Source: Pelagibius sp. Alg239-R121 | Lineage (GTDB): Bacteria > Pseudomonadota > Alphaproteobacteria > Kiloniellales > Kiloniellaceae | Length of the DNA: 64,000 bases | NCBI RefSeq assembly: GCF_947331435.1 | Contig: NZ_CAMZOF010000008.1 | Location: 186,001 to 250,000, forward strand | Reading direction: 5' to 3' | Shown: positions 15,387 to 24,508 of the stretch, piece after piece | Layout: each line of letters starts with the position of its first letter | Position numbering within the stretch: the first letter of the stretch is position 1 | Notes under the pieces: model-generated | Told to the model about the DNA's origin: nothing | The model's database searches: none | What the model saw: the letters and a program-made list of their open reading frames with translations, nothing else | Program-made: the position numbers and the translations under genes

Positions 15387-15830
15387 TCAGGCAGCTTTAC
15401 CGCGTCTGCGAGTCTGCTTTGCACCGCGGCCAAGCCCAATTTTCTTTGCAAAGGCAGACCGCTGTGCAGCGTAGTTGGGAGCAACCATAGGATAGTCGGA
15501 TGCCAGTCCCCACTTTGCCCGGTATTCTTCCGGAGTCATGCCGTAGGAGGTCCGAAGGTAACGCTTCAGCATCTTCAGTTTTTTGCCATCTTCGAGACAG
15601 ACGATGTAGTCGGGCGTGATTGATTTGCGCACGGATACGGCAGGTTTCGGCGCTTCAGCGGCGCCGGGAGTTCCATTGTTCAAATCCATGAGAGAGTCAT
15701 GGACGGCCTGTATGACGCCGCGCAGCTCATCGCTGGCGACCGGGTTATTGCGCACGTAGGACGCGACAACATCCGATGTCATTCGCAAAATATCTTTGGA
15801 AGTCAGTTGTGAGGTTACAGGTTCAGTCAT
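15387..15830 (-). CDS. mucR: MucR/Ros-family transcriptional regulator lacking most zinc ligands
   Basis: About 147 aa. The start ATG at 15830 gives MTEPVTSQLTSKDILRMTSD, the normal N-terminal oligomerisation region; extension to 15881 adds atypical residues. The DNA-binding part starts with SITPDYIVCLEDGKKLKMLK and continues through SYGMTPEEYRAKWGL, SDYPMVAPNYA and a basic tail ending KQTRRRGKAA. In zinc-binding Ros proteins this segment is C-x2-C ... H-x3/4-H. Here the second Cys is Asp (CLED) and the first His is Tyr (KRYL), as in the zinc-independent MucR variants. It would bind AT-rich promoters as a global regulator and probably its own upstream region. Confidence 0.88.
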   Translation of the reverse strand: MTEPVTSQLTSKDILRMTSDVVASYVRNNPVASDELRGVIQAVHDSLMDLNNGTPGAAEAPKPAVSVRKSITPDYIVCLEDGKKLKMLKRYLRTSYGMTPEEYRAKWGLASDYPMVAPNYAAQRSAFAKKIGLGRGAKQTRRRGKAA

Positions 15831-15880
15831 TTTTATTCCGCTTAATCTCAGAAATACTGTATTTTGAGCAAAAATTTGCA

Positions 15881-15967
15881 CAACTATAAAATAATGTCAA
15901 CTATTCAGTTGTTTCAGTGAGTTGTGTTGTCGAACAGGCCAAGATTTTTTTGCGATCATGCAACTAT
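15881..15967. repeat. Three CAACTAT direct repeats upstream of mucR
   Basis: Exact CAACTAT copies lie at 15881-15887, 15898-15904 and 15961-15967, all in the AT-rich stretch upstream of mucR (51 to 137 bases from its start codon). The second copy is also part of CAACT-ATTC-AGTTG, a short dyad. Ros/MucR proteins are known to bind AT-rich sites in their own promoters, so these are candidate autoregulatory sites. The rest of the 15831-16158 gap shows nothing else. Confidence 0.45.
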
Positions 15968-16158
15968 TAATTGGTATTGTTTTTAATCTCCTGATCCGGC
16001 GCATATGGGCGCTGAATTTGACTCATTCTGTTGTAATTAGGTGTCCTGCACAGCTTTTCATCGCGCGAGTGCCTATGTTAGTGTCCGCCCGCATTTGACC
16101 GGCTCTGCAATTGAGCGGCATGCGCTTAGCGGTACAGATTTCAGATTTGGTGAGACTC

Positions 16159-16596
16159 ATGACTGAGAAACCGATTGCGATAGCCTCGGATCACGCAGGC
16201 TTTGAACTAAAATCTCTGCTCGCCAAGGACCTTGAGGCTACGGGCCATGAGGTGTTGGACCTGGGAACCTATGGTCCTGAATCGGTCGACTACCCGGATT
16301 TCGGGGTCGCGCTTGCACAAGTTATCGAACTCGAAAAGGCGGACCGAGGCGTTCTGGTCTGTGGGTCGGGGATTGGGATTTCGATTGCGGCGAACCGGAA
16401 CCCTTCGGTGCGCGCTGCTCTGTGTCACGACGAAACGACGGCGAGGCTCGCCCGTGAACACAATAATGCAAACGTGCTGGCCCTTGGCGCACGCACAACC
16501 GGCGTAGAAGTGGCAAAGGAATGTCTTAAGACTTTCCTGGCGACCGATTTTGCCGGTGGTGAACGCCACGAGCGCCGGGTCTCTAAACTGGGTTAA
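16159..16596 (+). CDS. rpiB: Ribose-5-phosphate isomerase B
   Basis: 145-aa RpiB/LacAB-family isomerase. It shows [13 protein letters not shown] at the N-terminus, the phosphate loop and catalytic Cys in [14 protein letters not shown], and [17 protein letters not shown]. It interconverts ribulose 5-phosphate and ribose 5-phosphate in the pentose phosphate pathway. The start ATG at 16159 gives the canonical N-terminus; an in-frame ATG at 16111 would add 16 residues with no family match. It is followed 41 bp later by glyA, an association frequent in this bacterial group. Confidence 0.93.
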   Translation: MTEKPIAIASDHAGFELKSLLAKDLEATGHEVLDLGTYGPESVDYPDFGVALAQVIELEKADRGVLVCGSGIGISIAANRNPSVRAALCHDETTARLAREHNNANVLALGARTTGVEVAKECLKTFLATDFAGGERHERRVSKLG

Positions 16597-16637
16597 TTTA
16601 TTCGTTTCACCTTGGACATAGTTGGAGAACCGGCGCC

Positions 16638-17948
16638 ATGACTGCAGTCACCTCGAAGGCTGTTTCTGAGAACGCTTTCTTTTCCGCCGGCCTGGCGGAG
16701 ACCGATCCCGAGCTCGCGGAAGCGATTCGCGACGAGTTATGCCGTCAGCAAGACCAGATCGAACTCATTGCCTCAGAGAACATTGTTTCGCGGGCGGTGC
16801 TCGAGGCTCAGGGCTCGGTTTTGACGAATAAATACGCCGAGGGCTATCCGGGGCGCCGCTACTATGGCGGCTGCGAGTTCGTCGATGTGGCCGAAAGCCT
16901 GGCCATCGAACGCGCGAAAAAACTCTTCAATTGTAACTTCGTCAATGTGCAGCCCCATTCAGGCGCACAGGCTAACCAGTGTGTGATGCTTGCACTGCTC
17001 AAACCGGGCGATACGATTCTGGGACTGTCTCTCTCCGCCGGCGGTCATCTCACCCACGGGGCGAGGCCTAACCTATCGGGCAAATGGTTTAACGCTGTCC
17101 AGTATGGCGTGAAGGAAGAAGACGGTCAGATCGATTTCGAAGAGGTCGAAGCTCTGGCACGCGAACATCAGCCCAAGATGATTATCGCCGGCGGTTCTGC
17201 CTATCCGCGGCAGATCGACTTCGCGCGATTTAGAGAGATTGCGGACGAAGTTGGGGCCTTTTTTCATGTGGATATGGCGCACTTCGCTGGGCTGGTTGCC
17301 GGCGGTGTCCATCCAAGCCCGTTGCCCCACGCCCATGTGGTCACCACAACGACCCACAAGACGTTACGTGCCGGTCGCGGTGGCATGATCCTTTCGAACG
17401 ATCTGGATCTGGGAAAGAAGATCAATTCAGCGGCATTTCCCGGGTTGCAGGGCGGACCCCTGATGCATGCGATCGCCTCCAAAGCAGCGGCCTTCGGGGA
17501 AGCTCTGAAACCGGAGTTCAAGACCTATTCGCGTACAGTGGTCGAAAATGCCAAGACCTTGGCCGACGTTCTGATGGAGAATGGCTGTGATATCGTGTCC
17601 GGCGGAACCGACACGCATTTGATGCTGGTCGATTTACGTCCGAAGGGGCTCACCGGTAATATCGCTGAGGAAAGCCTGGATCGAGCGGGAATCACCTGCA
17701 ACAAGAACGGCGTTCCCTTCGATCCGGAAAAACCGACCGTCACTTCGGGCATTCGGCTTGGCACGCCGGCGGGGACGACCCGCGGTTTCGGGCCGACGGA
17801 ATTTACCCTAGTCGGCGAATTGATCAGTCGCGTACTGGACGGACTGGCCGCGAACCGTGAAGATAACAGCAAGATCGAATCGGAAGTCAGATCGGAAGTG
17901 GTGGCTTTGTGCCGGCGTTTCCCGATTTATCCGGATTTGGCAGTATAA
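16638..17948 (+). CDS. glyA: Serine hydroxymethyltransferase
   Basis: PLP-dependent SHMT of 436 aa, full length. Signatures: [51 protein letters not shown], and the PLP lysine Lys241 in [14 protein letters not shown]. It converts serine and tetrahydrofolate to glycine and methylene-tetrahydrofolate in the cytoplasm. The start ATG at 16638 lies behind GGAGAACCGGCGCC. It is the first of a tight plus-strand series leading into nrdR and the riboflavin genes. Confidence 0.97.
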   Translation: MTAVTSKAVSENAFFSAGLAETDPELAEAIRDELCRQQDQIELIASENIVSRAVLEAQGSVLTNKYAEGYPGRRYYGGCEFVDVAESLAIERAKKLFNCNFVNVQPHSGAQANQCVMLALLKPGDTILGLSLSAGGHLTHGARPNLSGKWFNAVQYGVKEEDGQIDFEEVEALAREHQPKMIIAGGSAYPRQIDFARFREIADEVGAFFHVDMAHFAGLVAGGVHPSPLPHAHVVTTTTHKTLRAGRGGMILSNDLDLGKKINSAAFPGLQGGPLMHAIASKAAAFGEALKPEFKTYSRTVVENAKTLADVLMENGCDIVSGGTDTHLMLVDLRPKGLTGNIAEESLDRAGITCNKNGVPFDPEKPTVTSGIRLGTPAGTTRGFGPTEFTLVGELISRVLDGLAANREDNSKIESEVRSEVVALCRRFPIYPDLAV

Positions 17949-18007
17949 GTAGAGAAGTTGGTTTGAATTCTGTGTTGGGTGACCTACGGGTCGCTGGGAG
18001 GGGGAAT

Positions 18008-18466
18008 ATGCGCTGTCCGTTTTGCGGTCATGAGGACACTCAGGTCAAAGATTCAAGGCCGACCGAGGACCATTCCGCCATCCGGCGACGCAGGCAGTGT
18101 CCGAATTGTGCCGCGCGCTTTACGACCTTTGAGCGGGTGCAGCTTCGAGAGCTGACCGTTGTTAAGGGCAGTGGTCAGCGTGAACCTTTTGATCGTGACA
18201 AGCTTGCGCGCTCAATGACCATTGCTCTGCAGAAGCGACCGGTGGATCGGGATCGTGTCGAACGCGTGATCAACGGCATTGTACGTCGGCTGGAGTCGTC
18301 GGGCGAAAACGAGATCCCGACCAAGCTGATCGGCGAGTTGGTGATGGATGCCCTGGCGACACTCGATCAGGTGGGCTACGTCCGTTTTGCGTCGGTCTAT
18401 CGCGATTTCCGCGAAGCCCGGGATTTTGGTGAGTTCGTTGGCAAGCTCGGTATCGACCAGGATTGA
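18008..18466 (+). CDS. nrdR: Transcriptional repressor NrdR
   Basis: 152-aa regulator of ribonucleotide reductase genes. The N-terminal zinc ribbon has Cys3/Cys6 ([11 protein letters not shown]) and Cys31/Cys34 ([15 protein letters not shown]), followed by an ATP-cone domain ([19 protein letters not shown]). The start ATG at 18008 follows GGGAGGGGGAAT; the frame is open upstream to 17909, but that is the 3' end of glyA read in another frame. The nucleotide-loaded cone controls binding to NrdR boxes. The 3' end overlaps the likely ribD start. Confidence 0.96.
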   Translation: MRCPFCGHEDTQVKDSRPTEDHSAIRRRRQCPNCAARFTTFERVQLRELTVVKGSGQREPFDRDKLARSMTIALQKRPVDRDRVERVINGIVRRLESSGENEIPTKLIGELVMDALATLDQVGYVRFASVYRDFREARDFGEFVGKLGIDQD

Positions 18467-19586
18467 GAAAACAGACACCGCGTTTCTGAACGCGGCGCTC
18501 AATCTTGCGGCACGTGGCCTGGGCTCTGTAGCCCCAAATCCGGCCGTCGGATGTATTCTGGTAAATGATGGACGCGTGGTCGGTCGCGGCTGGACACAGC
18601 CCGGCGGGCGTCCGCATGCCGAAACCGAAGCTCTGCGTCAGGCGGGCTCCCAAGCCCAGGGCGCCTGTGCCTACGTGACGCTGGAACCCTGCGCGCACCA
18701 CGGCCGGACCCCTCCATGCGCCGACGCCTTGATTGAAGCCGGTATTTCTCGCTGTGTGGTCGCCTTGCAGGACCCTGATGAACGCGTTCAGGGGCAGGGG
18801 ATTGCAAGGTTAAGGGCGGCTGGGGTCGAAGTGTCGCTTGGTCTCTGTGCTGACGCGGCAAGCGAGACCAACGAGGGTTTTTTGCGGCGGGTCACCGAGG
18901 GGCGTCCATTGGTTACGCTCAAGATTGCTTCGACCCTGGATGGCCGCATTGCGACCCACAGCGGTGAAAGCCAATGGATAACCGGGCCGAAAGCAAGGGT
19001 GCGCGGCCACCTGATGCGCGCGTCCCATGATGCGATCATGGTCGGCAGCGGCACTGCGTTGACTGATAACCCGCGTCTTGACGTGCGCTTGCCGGGTCTG
19101 ACCGAACGATCGCCTCTGCGCATTGTGATCGATAGGCGGCTGCGTCTGCCTCTGCAGCATGATTTGGTCGTCAGAGCAAAGGAGCAGCCGACTCTGCTGG
19201 TGACCAAGACGGACTCTAATGCCGCGCGCCTGCAGGGTTACCGCGACGCCGGTGTCGAAGTTCTGGAGACTTCCGATGGAAAAGACGAGGCGATCTCGCT
19301 GGCGGCGGTTTTACAGTCCTTGGGCAGGCGGGGCATAACTCGTCTTCTTGTCGAGAGTGGCGGCACACTTGCCGGGAGTCTCTTTGCTGCCGATCTCGTC
19401 GATCGGATTGCATGGTTCCGCTCCGGCGGCGTGATTGGCGGAGATGGAATGCCGGCGGTCTCGGGTTTTGGCCTCGATCGCCTCAAAGAAATGCCGAAAT
19501 TTTCACTTCGTTCTTCGATAGCACTTGCAGAGGACCGCTTAGAGGTCTTCCATCGTCGTAACTTCCAATCATTAGGATCGACCTGA
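18429..19586 (+). CDS. ribD: Bifunctional deaminase/reductase RibD
   Basis: Riboflavin pathway enzyme, about 385 aa. The N-terminal pyrimidine deaminase has the zinc motif PHAETEAL and [12 protein letters not shown]; the C-terminal reductase starts near [16 protein letters not shown] and contains [20 protein letters not shown]. It deaminates and then reduces the ribosylamino-pyrimidine intermediate. No ATG is available near the N-terminus: GTG 18429 and TTG 18438 are in frame, both overlapping the nrdR 3' end. GTG is my choice but the TTG, with GGTGAG before it, is nearly as good. Confidence 0.93.
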   Translation: MSSLASSVSTRIEKTDTAFLNAALNLAARGLGSVAPNPAVGCILVNDGRVVGRGWTQPGGRPHAETEALRQAGSQAQGACAYVTLEPCAHHGRTPPCADALIEAGISRCVVALQDPDERVQGQGIARLRAAGVEVSLGLCADAASETNEGFLRRVTEGRPLVTLKIASTLDGRIATHSGESQWITGPKARVRGHLMRASHDAIMVGSGTALTDNPRLDVRLPGLTERSPLRIVIDRRLRLPLQHDLVVRAKEQPTLLVTKTDSNAARLQGYRDAGVEVLETSDGKDEAISLAAVLQSLGRRGITRLLVESGGTLAGSLFAADLVDRIAWFRSGGVIGGDGMPAVSGFGLDRLKEMPKFSLRSSIALAEDRLEVFHRRNFQSLGST

Positions 19587-19588
19587 CT

Positions 19589-20182
19589 GTGTTTACCGGA
19601 ATTGTATCTGATCTGGGAAAGCTTCGCTCCCTGGAGGGCAGAGAGATACTGCGTCTCGAGGTTGAGACCTCCTATGACCTCGATACGGTTGATATCGGCG
19701 CGTCGGTCTGCTGTTCCGGCGCTTGTCTGACAGTGGTCGAAAAAGGGGATGGCTGGTTTGCTTTCGAAGCCTCCCACGAGACCTTGGCAAAGACGACCAT
19801 GGGGGCATGGCAGGCGGGTATGGTGATCAATCTGGAACGCGCGCTCAAGGTCGGCGACGAACTGGGCGGGCATCTTGTCTCCGGACATGTCGACGGCGTC
19901 GGCAAGGTCACGCGGAAGGAGCAGGACGGGGAGTCCTGGCGTTTCAACTTCGAGGTGCCGGAAGATCTTTCGGCCTTTATCGCTCCGAAGGGCTCCGTCG
20001 TAATCGACGGCGTGTCTTTGACCGTGAACGAGGTCGAGGGCAATGTGTTTGGAGTTAATATCATCCCGCACACTGCCGCCGTTACCACCTTCGGCAGCCT
20101 TAAAGAAGGCGACCGTGTAAATCTCGAGATCGATATGCTTGCGCGCTACGTGCAGCGCCTGTTGGAAAGGGACCGGACATGA
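19589..20182 (+). CDS. ribE: Riboflavin synthase alpha subunit
   Basis: 197 aa with two homologous lumazine-binding barrels. The first starts [17 protein letters not shown] and contains [13 protein letters not shown]; the second contains [15 protein letters not shown] and [18 protein letters not shown]. It dismutates two dimethyl-ribityl-lumazine molecules into riboflavin. The start is GTG at 19589, 2 bases after the ribD stop. Its own stop overlaps the ribBX start (ATGA), so expression is coupled along the operon. Confidence 0.95.
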   Translation: MFTGIVSDLGKLRSLEGREILRLEVETSYDLDTVDIGASVCCSGACLTVVEKGDGWFAFEASHETLAKTTMGAWQAGMVINLERALKVGDELGGHLVSGHVDGVGKVTRKEQDGESWRFNFEVPEDLSAFIAPKGSVVIDGVSLTVNEVEGNVFGVNIIPHTAAVTTFGSLKEGDRVNLEIDMLARYVQRLLERDRT

Positions 20183-21318
20183 ATACGCCAGAACAGGAGC
20201 CCTGGCGCCTGACCTTCAGCGAGGTCGTTTCCTCGCCGGAGGACGTGATCGAAGAAGCCCGCAACGGCCGGATGTTTATCCTGGTCGACGACGAAGGACG
20301 CGAAAACGAAGGCGACCTGGTGATCCCCGCGCAGATGGCAACGCCGGAAGCGATCAATTTCATGGCCAAATACGGCCGTGGGCTCATCTGCCTTGCTATG
20401 ACCGGTGATCGGATCAAGGAACTGGGCCTGCCGCTGATGGCTCATAAGAATGAATCCCGCCATGAAACCGCCTTTACGGTTTCCATCGAGGCTAAGGAGG
20501 GCATCACAACAGGAATCTCTGCGCCCGATCGGGCGCACACGGTGGCCGTGGCGGTTGATCCCAGTAAGGGCGCCCAGGATATCGTGACCCCCGGACATAT
20601 TTTTCCGCTGGTGGCCCGCGAAGGCGGCGTTCTGGTCCGCACCGGTCATACCGAAGCGGCCGTCGATATCGCCCGGCTGGCAGGACTGAGCCCGGCCGGT
20701 GTGATTTGCGAAATCATGAACGACGATGGGACTATGGCCCGGCGGGACGATCTGATCGCCTTTGCCCAGAAGCACGGCCTGAAGATTTCGACCATTGCAG
20801 ACCTGATCGCTTATCGCAGGCACAACGACCACATCGTCGAACGCACGCTGGTTACCAAATTTAAGAGTGGTTTCGGTGGCGATTTCAATATGGCGATCTA
20901 CGTCAATCAGGTTTCCTACGCTGAGCACGTCGCCCTCTGGAAGGGTGATCCCGCAAGTGTCGATGAGCCGGTATTGGTGCGCATGCACGCGCTCAATGTC
21001 CTTGATGACGTTCTGGGCGATGACACCAGCGGCAAGGCCGGCGAACTTCAGAGGTCCCTGGAGATCATCGGCAAGGAGGGACGGGGCGTGATCGTCCTGA
21101 TCCGGGAGCCCTCGCCGAAGAGCTTGTCGGAGACCTTACGGGCGCGTATAGGGGAGGCGCCAAAAACCACAGGCGATCTGCGTGACTACGGTGTTGGCGC
21201 TCAGATACTCTTGGATCTGGGCGTTCGGCAGATGATATTGCTGTCCAACACACAGCGGACCATTGTCGGGCTGGAGGGTTATGGGCTGGAGGTCGTCGAT
21301 CAGCGGCCGATCGATTGA
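20179..21318 (+). CDS. ribB: DHBP synthase with a degenerate GTP cyclohydrolase II domain (RibBX type)
   Basis: 379 aa. The N-terminal dihydroxybutanone-phosphate synthase domain is intact: [16 protein letters not shown], the [19 protein letters not shown] region, and [18 protein letters not shown] with [17 protein letters not shown]. The C-terminal half is recognisable as GTP cyclohydrolase II from [12 protein letters not shown] and [18 protein letters not shown]. However, the three zinc cysteines (normally SECLTGD and CDCG) are absent; the segment reads [19 protein letters not shown], and the usual RQEGRG is REPSPK. I therefore expect only DHBP synthase activity, with GTP cyclohydrolase II encoded elsewhere. 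Confidence 0.92.
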   Translation: MNTPEQEPWRLTFSEVVSSPEDVIEEARNGRMFILVDDEGRENEGDLVIPAQMATPEAINFMAKYGRGLICLAMTGDRIKELGLPLMAHKNESRHETAFTVSIEAKEGITTGISAPDRAHTVAVAVDPSKGAQDIVTPGHIFPLVAREGGVLVRTGHTEAAVDIARLAGLSPAGVICEIMNDDGTMARRDDLIAFAQKHGLKISTIADLIAYRRHNDHIVERTLVTKFKSGFGGDFNMAIYVNQVSYAEHVALWKGDPASVDEPVLVRMHALNVLDDVLGDDTSGKAGELQRSLEIIGKEGRGVIVLIREPSPKSLSETLRARIGEAPKTTGDLRDYGVGAQILLDLGVRQMILLSNTQRTIVGLEGYGLEVVDQRPID

Positions 21319-21376
21319 CAGTTGCCGAAGGCCCGCGAAGAGATACAGATAGAAAATCGAGTGACAGGCAAGAGAC

Positions 21377-21841
21377 ATGGATGACGCGCCCCACATTCTG
21401 ATCGTGGAAGCCCGCTTCTACGAAGAGATCGCTGACGAGCTGGCGAAAGGCGCTATCGCCGAACTGGAAAAATCCGGTGCGACATACGAGCGTCTGACGG
21501 TGCCGGGCACCTTCGAGATTCCAGCCGCGATCCGAATGGCGATCCGTTCGATGGATTTCTATTCGGGCCGCCGCCGCTTTGACGGCTATATTGCGCTTGG
21601 CTGCGTCATTCGCGGCGAGACGAGCCATTACGACTATGTCTGCGCTGAATCGGCCCGCAAGCTTCAGGACCTGGCCTGTGGTTACACCTTGGCATTGGGA
21701 TATGGCATTCTGACCTGCGAAAATGCAGATCAGGCCTGGGCTCGAGCTCGGATTACAGAAAAGAACAAAGGCGGTGATGTCGCACGCGCTTGCCTGGATA
21801 TGGTGGAAGTGAAACATCGCTTTCACCTGTTCCCGCGGTAA
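21377..21841 (+). CDS. ribH: 6,7-dimethyl-8-ribityllumazine synthase
   Basis: 154-aa lumazine synthase, full length. ILIVEARFYEEIADELAKGA begins the fold, VPGTFEIPAAIRMA carries the substrate loop, GCVIRGETSHYDYV the phosphate-binding strand, and LALGYGILTCENADQAWARA the C-terminal part. It joins the pyrimidine from RibD with the four-carbon unit from RibB. It follows ribBX by 58 bp and is followed by nusB after 10 bp. Confidence 0.95.
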   Translation: MDDAPHILIVEARFYEEIADELAKGAIAELEKSGATYERLTVPGTFEIPAAIRMAIRSMDFYSGRRRFDGYIALGCVIRGETSHYDYVCAESARKLQDLACGYTLALGYGILTCENADQAWARARITEKNKGGDVARACLDMVEVKHRFHLFPR

Positions 21842-21851
21842 GGAGAACAGG

Positions 21852-22382
21852 ATGCCGTCAATGGACACCAATGGCTCGCCCGAAAAGCCACAAGCGCGCG
21901 GCCGGCGCAAGGGTACGCTGAAGCGCAGCCTCGCACGCTTGGCCGCTGTTCAAGGTCTTTATCAGCTTGAATTGTCCGGCGGAAATGCGGGCGGCGTGGT
22001 TGAGGAGTTCCTGCGCCATCGCCTTAACGATGAGGTGGATGGCCTGGATCTGTCTGAGGCAGACCGCGACTTGCTGACGGTTTTGATTAAGGGCACGACG
22101 GCAGAGCGGGATCGCCTGGATGACATGCTGGCAGCTGTCCTCAGCGACGATTGGCCAATCGATCGCCTGCAGACGTTGCTCAAGGTTCTGCTTCGGACTG
22201 CGGTCTACGAACTCTCGGAGCGACTCGACACACCGGTTAAGGTCGTAATCAGCGAATATATGGATCTGGCCCACTCCTTCTTCAGCGAGAAGGAGCCCGC
22301 CTTGGTTAACGGGGTTCTCGATCGTATCGCGCACAGCTTGCGTCCGGAAGAATTGGAAGAGGACGGCGAAGTCTCGTCTTGA
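21852..22382 (+). CDS. nusB: Transcription antitermination factor NusB
   Basis: 176-aa all-helical NusB. The basic N-terminus (RGRRKGTLKRSLARLAAVQGLYQ) is the RNA-binding entry helix, and the C-terminal part has TPVKVVISEYMDLAHSFFSEKEPALVNGVLDRIA, the most conserved block of the family. With NusE it binds boxA RNA during rRNA transcription. The start ATG at 21852 follows AAGGAGAACAG. The gene sits between ribH and thiL, the classical order. Confidence 0.95.
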   Translation: MPSMDTNGSPEKPQARGRRKGTLKRSLARLAAVQGLYQLELSGGNAGGVVEEFLRHRLNDEVDGLDLSEADRDLLTVLIKGTTAERDRLDDMLAAVLSDDWPIDRLQTLLKVLLRTAVYELSERLDTPVKVVISEYMDLAHSFFSEKEPALVNGVLDRIAHSLRPEELEEDGEVSS

Positions 22383-22405
22383 GACCGCAGAGGATTTGCG
22401 CAGCC

Positions 22406-23389
22406 ATGTCCGGAGAATTCGACCTCATAGAGCGTTTTTTCGCACCGCTAGCCAAAGATAGAGCCGGCACCTTCGAACTGAAGAACGATGCTGCGATTCT
22501 GCCTGACGTTCCAGGTTGCTCGATTGTCGTGACGGCAGACAGTCTTGCAAGCGGCGTCCATTTCCTCCCCGAGAACCCGCCCGAACTCGTGGCCAAGAAA
22601 TGCTTGCGCGTTAACCTTTCTGATCTCGCAGCCATGGGAGCCAAACCTCTCGGCTATCTACTGGCCCTGGCGCTGCCGAAGGGTGCGAACGAGGAATGGG
22701 TCCGCCGGTTCAGTGAGGGACTCGCGGAGGACCAGTCGGAATTCGGGCTCTCGCTTTACGGTGGCGATACGGTTGCGACTGACGGTCCTCTGTTGATTAC
22801 CATCATCGCTTTTGGCTCGACCCCACAGGGTGGGGCGCTCGGGCGTAATACCGCCCAGACCGGCGATTTGATCTATACCTCGGGCACTCTCGGTGATTCG
22901 GCTCTTGGATTGCGCGCATTCCGCGGAGAGCTGCCGGAGTTGGACGACGTTGCTGCCGCACGCTTGAGGGATCGATATCTGCTGCCGCGACCTCGCTGCC
23001 GGCTTGGAGAGCGGTTGTTGGCGGGCGGTTTGGCTCATGCCGCGATGGATGTATCGGACGGCCTGGTGGCCGACCTGGGGCATATCTGCAAGGCTTCGAG
23101 GCTGGGTGCCGAGATTTCGGTGTCAAATCTCCCGCTTTCTGCTGCCGCGGCTGCCGTCCTTGAGACAAATCCGGGATTGGGTTCCGCTATCCTTGGCGGC
23201 GGCGACGACTACGAGTTGCTGTTCACGCTTGCCCCCGAACACAAGGGTGAAATCGCGAAGCTGGCTCTCGATCTCGATCTTCCGCTGACCTGCATTGGAA
23301 AAATGGTGCAAGGTGACAAGGTCGAGGTTTTTGCCCCGGATGGGACAAGGATCGAAGTTGACGAGCCAGGCTGGAATCACTTGTCCTGA
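22406..23389 (+). CDS. thiL: Thiamine-monophosphate kinase
   Basis: About 327 aa. MSGEFDLIERFFAPLA at the start, LKNDAAILPD and VVTADSLASGVHF (metal and ATP loops), KCLRVNLSDLAAMGAKPLGY, YGGDTVATDGPLLI and AMDVSDGLVADLGHI are all hallmark segments. It phosphorylates thiamine phosphate to the diphosphate cofactor. I use the ATG at 22406 with GAGGA about 11 bases upstream; a TTG at 22379 in frame would overlap the nusB stop. Last gene of the nrdR-to-thiL run. Confidence 0.93.
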   Translation: MSGEFDLIERFFAPLAKDRAGTFELKNDAAILPDVPGCSIVVTADSLASGVHFLPENPPELVAKKCLRVNLSDLAAMGAKPLGYLLALALPKGANEEWVRRFSEGLAEDQSEFGLSLYGGDTVATDGPLLITIIAFGSTPQGGALGRNTAQTGDLIYTSGTLGDSALGLRAFRGELPELDDVAAARLRDRYLLPRPRCRLGERLLAGGLAHAAMDVSDGLVADLGHICKASRLGAEISVSNLPLSAAAAAVLETNPGLGSAILGGGDDYELLFTLAPEHKGEIAKLALDLDLPLTCIGKMVQGDKVEVFAPDGTRIEVDEPGWNHLS

Positions 23390-23565
23390 GGCTTCACGAG
23401 TCTCCAGAAGCACAGCAGACACTCCTCTTTTCCATTTGTTTTTAAAGAAAAAATGCCACTCCCGTGGGCTTGCTTTACCTTTGATTCATCATGCTGCGGT
23501 ACGACTTGTTTTAGGTCGCGGAGAATCCTTCTTTCGGCCGGTGGGTTGAACCGCGGCAGATTTCG

Positions 23566-24006
23566 ATGAAACGGATTGTGATCTTACTGCTCGTGTTTCT
23601 CGTGTTGGCGGGTGGCGCCGGTGGCGCCGCCTGGTGGTTCCTGCTGCGCGAACCTGAGGGCGAGCTTGAAGTTGTCGAGGAGCCGGTTGTTGAGTCAGCC
23701 TTCATCGAATTCCTGCCTATGATCCTGCCGATTATCGAAAAGGGCCGGATCACCAGCCAGGTAACCATGACGGTCGTGATCGAACTGCCGGAAGGCGAAG
23801 ATCAGAACCGTGCCGAGATGTACAAGCCGAAGCTCAGAGATCTTTTCTTCTCCGAGCTCCACGCGCTTTTTGCTCTGAAATACGTCACAGACCGCGGTTA
23901 TGACGGTGAGATCGTCAAGAAACGCCTGATGACAGTTGCCGAGAAGATTGTCGGGCGCGATGTCCTGCGTGGGATCGAGCTGCAAAAGTCGAACTACCCC
24001 AGCTAA
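23566..24006 (+). CDS. Membrane-anchored FliL-like protein
   Basis: 146 aa with one N-terminal transmembrane helix (MKRIVILLLVFLVLAGGAGG then AAWWFLL), an acidic linker (EGELEVVEEPVVE) and a C-terminal domain beginning FIEFLPMILPIIEKGRITSQ. This layout, a helix, an acidic linker and a small domain with VTMTVVIELP, resembles FliL, the flagellar stator-associated protein. The match is weak and no flagellar gene is nearby, so I call it FliL-like only. It would sit in the inner membrane facing the periplasm. Confidence 0.6.
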   Translation: MKRIVILLLVFLVLAGGAGGAAWWFLLREPEGELEVVEEPVVESAFIEFLPMILPIIEKGRITSQVTMTVVIELPEGEDQNRAEMYKPKLRDLFFSELHALFALKYVTDRGYDGEIVKKRLMTVAEKIVGRDVLRGIELQKSNYPS

Positions 24007-24141
24007 CCCTACGGTTCTGTGCTGTTTGAGGTTTGGTTCTCTGCAACCTTGCCGATCGAATCTGCGGTATTGCAGATTTTCCAACCCTTGCGGCGTGTGC
24101 AGGCTATCCGGTGTTTAATCACTGAAATACCGGAGCCAATC

Positions 24142-24438
24142 ATGAATTTTGCTGTTTTGTTTGAAGATGATGATAGCCGTGCGGATAAGCGGGCAGAGCA
24201 TATGTCCGCGCACCTCGCCTTTTTGGAAGCGAATACCAGCAACATCAGCACCGCCGGTCCGCTGACGGATACTTCCGACGGCAGTTCCGCGGGCGGCCTT
24301 TGGCTGGTTACCGCAGAAAGCGCCGAGGCAGTTCAGGAACTTGTTGAACAGGATCCCTTTTGGCCGACTGGACTCCGCAAAGCGGTGCGCATCCTCAAAT
24401 GGACTCAGGTCTTTGCGGACGGTAAGCGACAAATATGA
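24142..24438 (+). CDS. YciI-family protein
   Basis: 98 aa with a ferredoxin-like fold. MNFAVLFEDDDSRADKRAEH, then SAHLAFLEANTSNISTAGPL, then GGLWLVTAESAEAVQELVEQ and DPFWPTGLRKAVRILKW; the H-x-A-FL and DPF motifs are those of YciI-like proteins. Function is generally unknown. The start ATG at 24142 follows CGGAGCCAATC; the frame is open farther upstream without family match. It may form a pair with the following PhzF gene. Confidence 0.85.
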   Translation: MNFAVLFEDDDSRADKRAEHMSAHLAFLEANTSNISTAGPLTDTSDGSSAGGLWLVTAESAEAVQELVEQDPFWPTGLRKAVRILKWTQVFADGKRQI

Positions 24439-24508
24439 CCGAGACTGGACTCCTCTTTCTTTCAGCTTGCCGTTACCGTGGGGGCCGCACTGCTGCTAGG
24501 ACTATGGA

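Noticed and set aside
17949-18007. FMN riboswitch for the riboflavin genes
   Set aside because: The short gaps around nrdR and ribD leave no space for the conserved RFN element and none of its motifs is seen.
19238-20071. 277-aa minus-strand ORF across ribD and ribE
   Set aside because: It is antisense to two well-identified riboflavin genes and shows composition typical of a shadow frame in GC-rich DNA.
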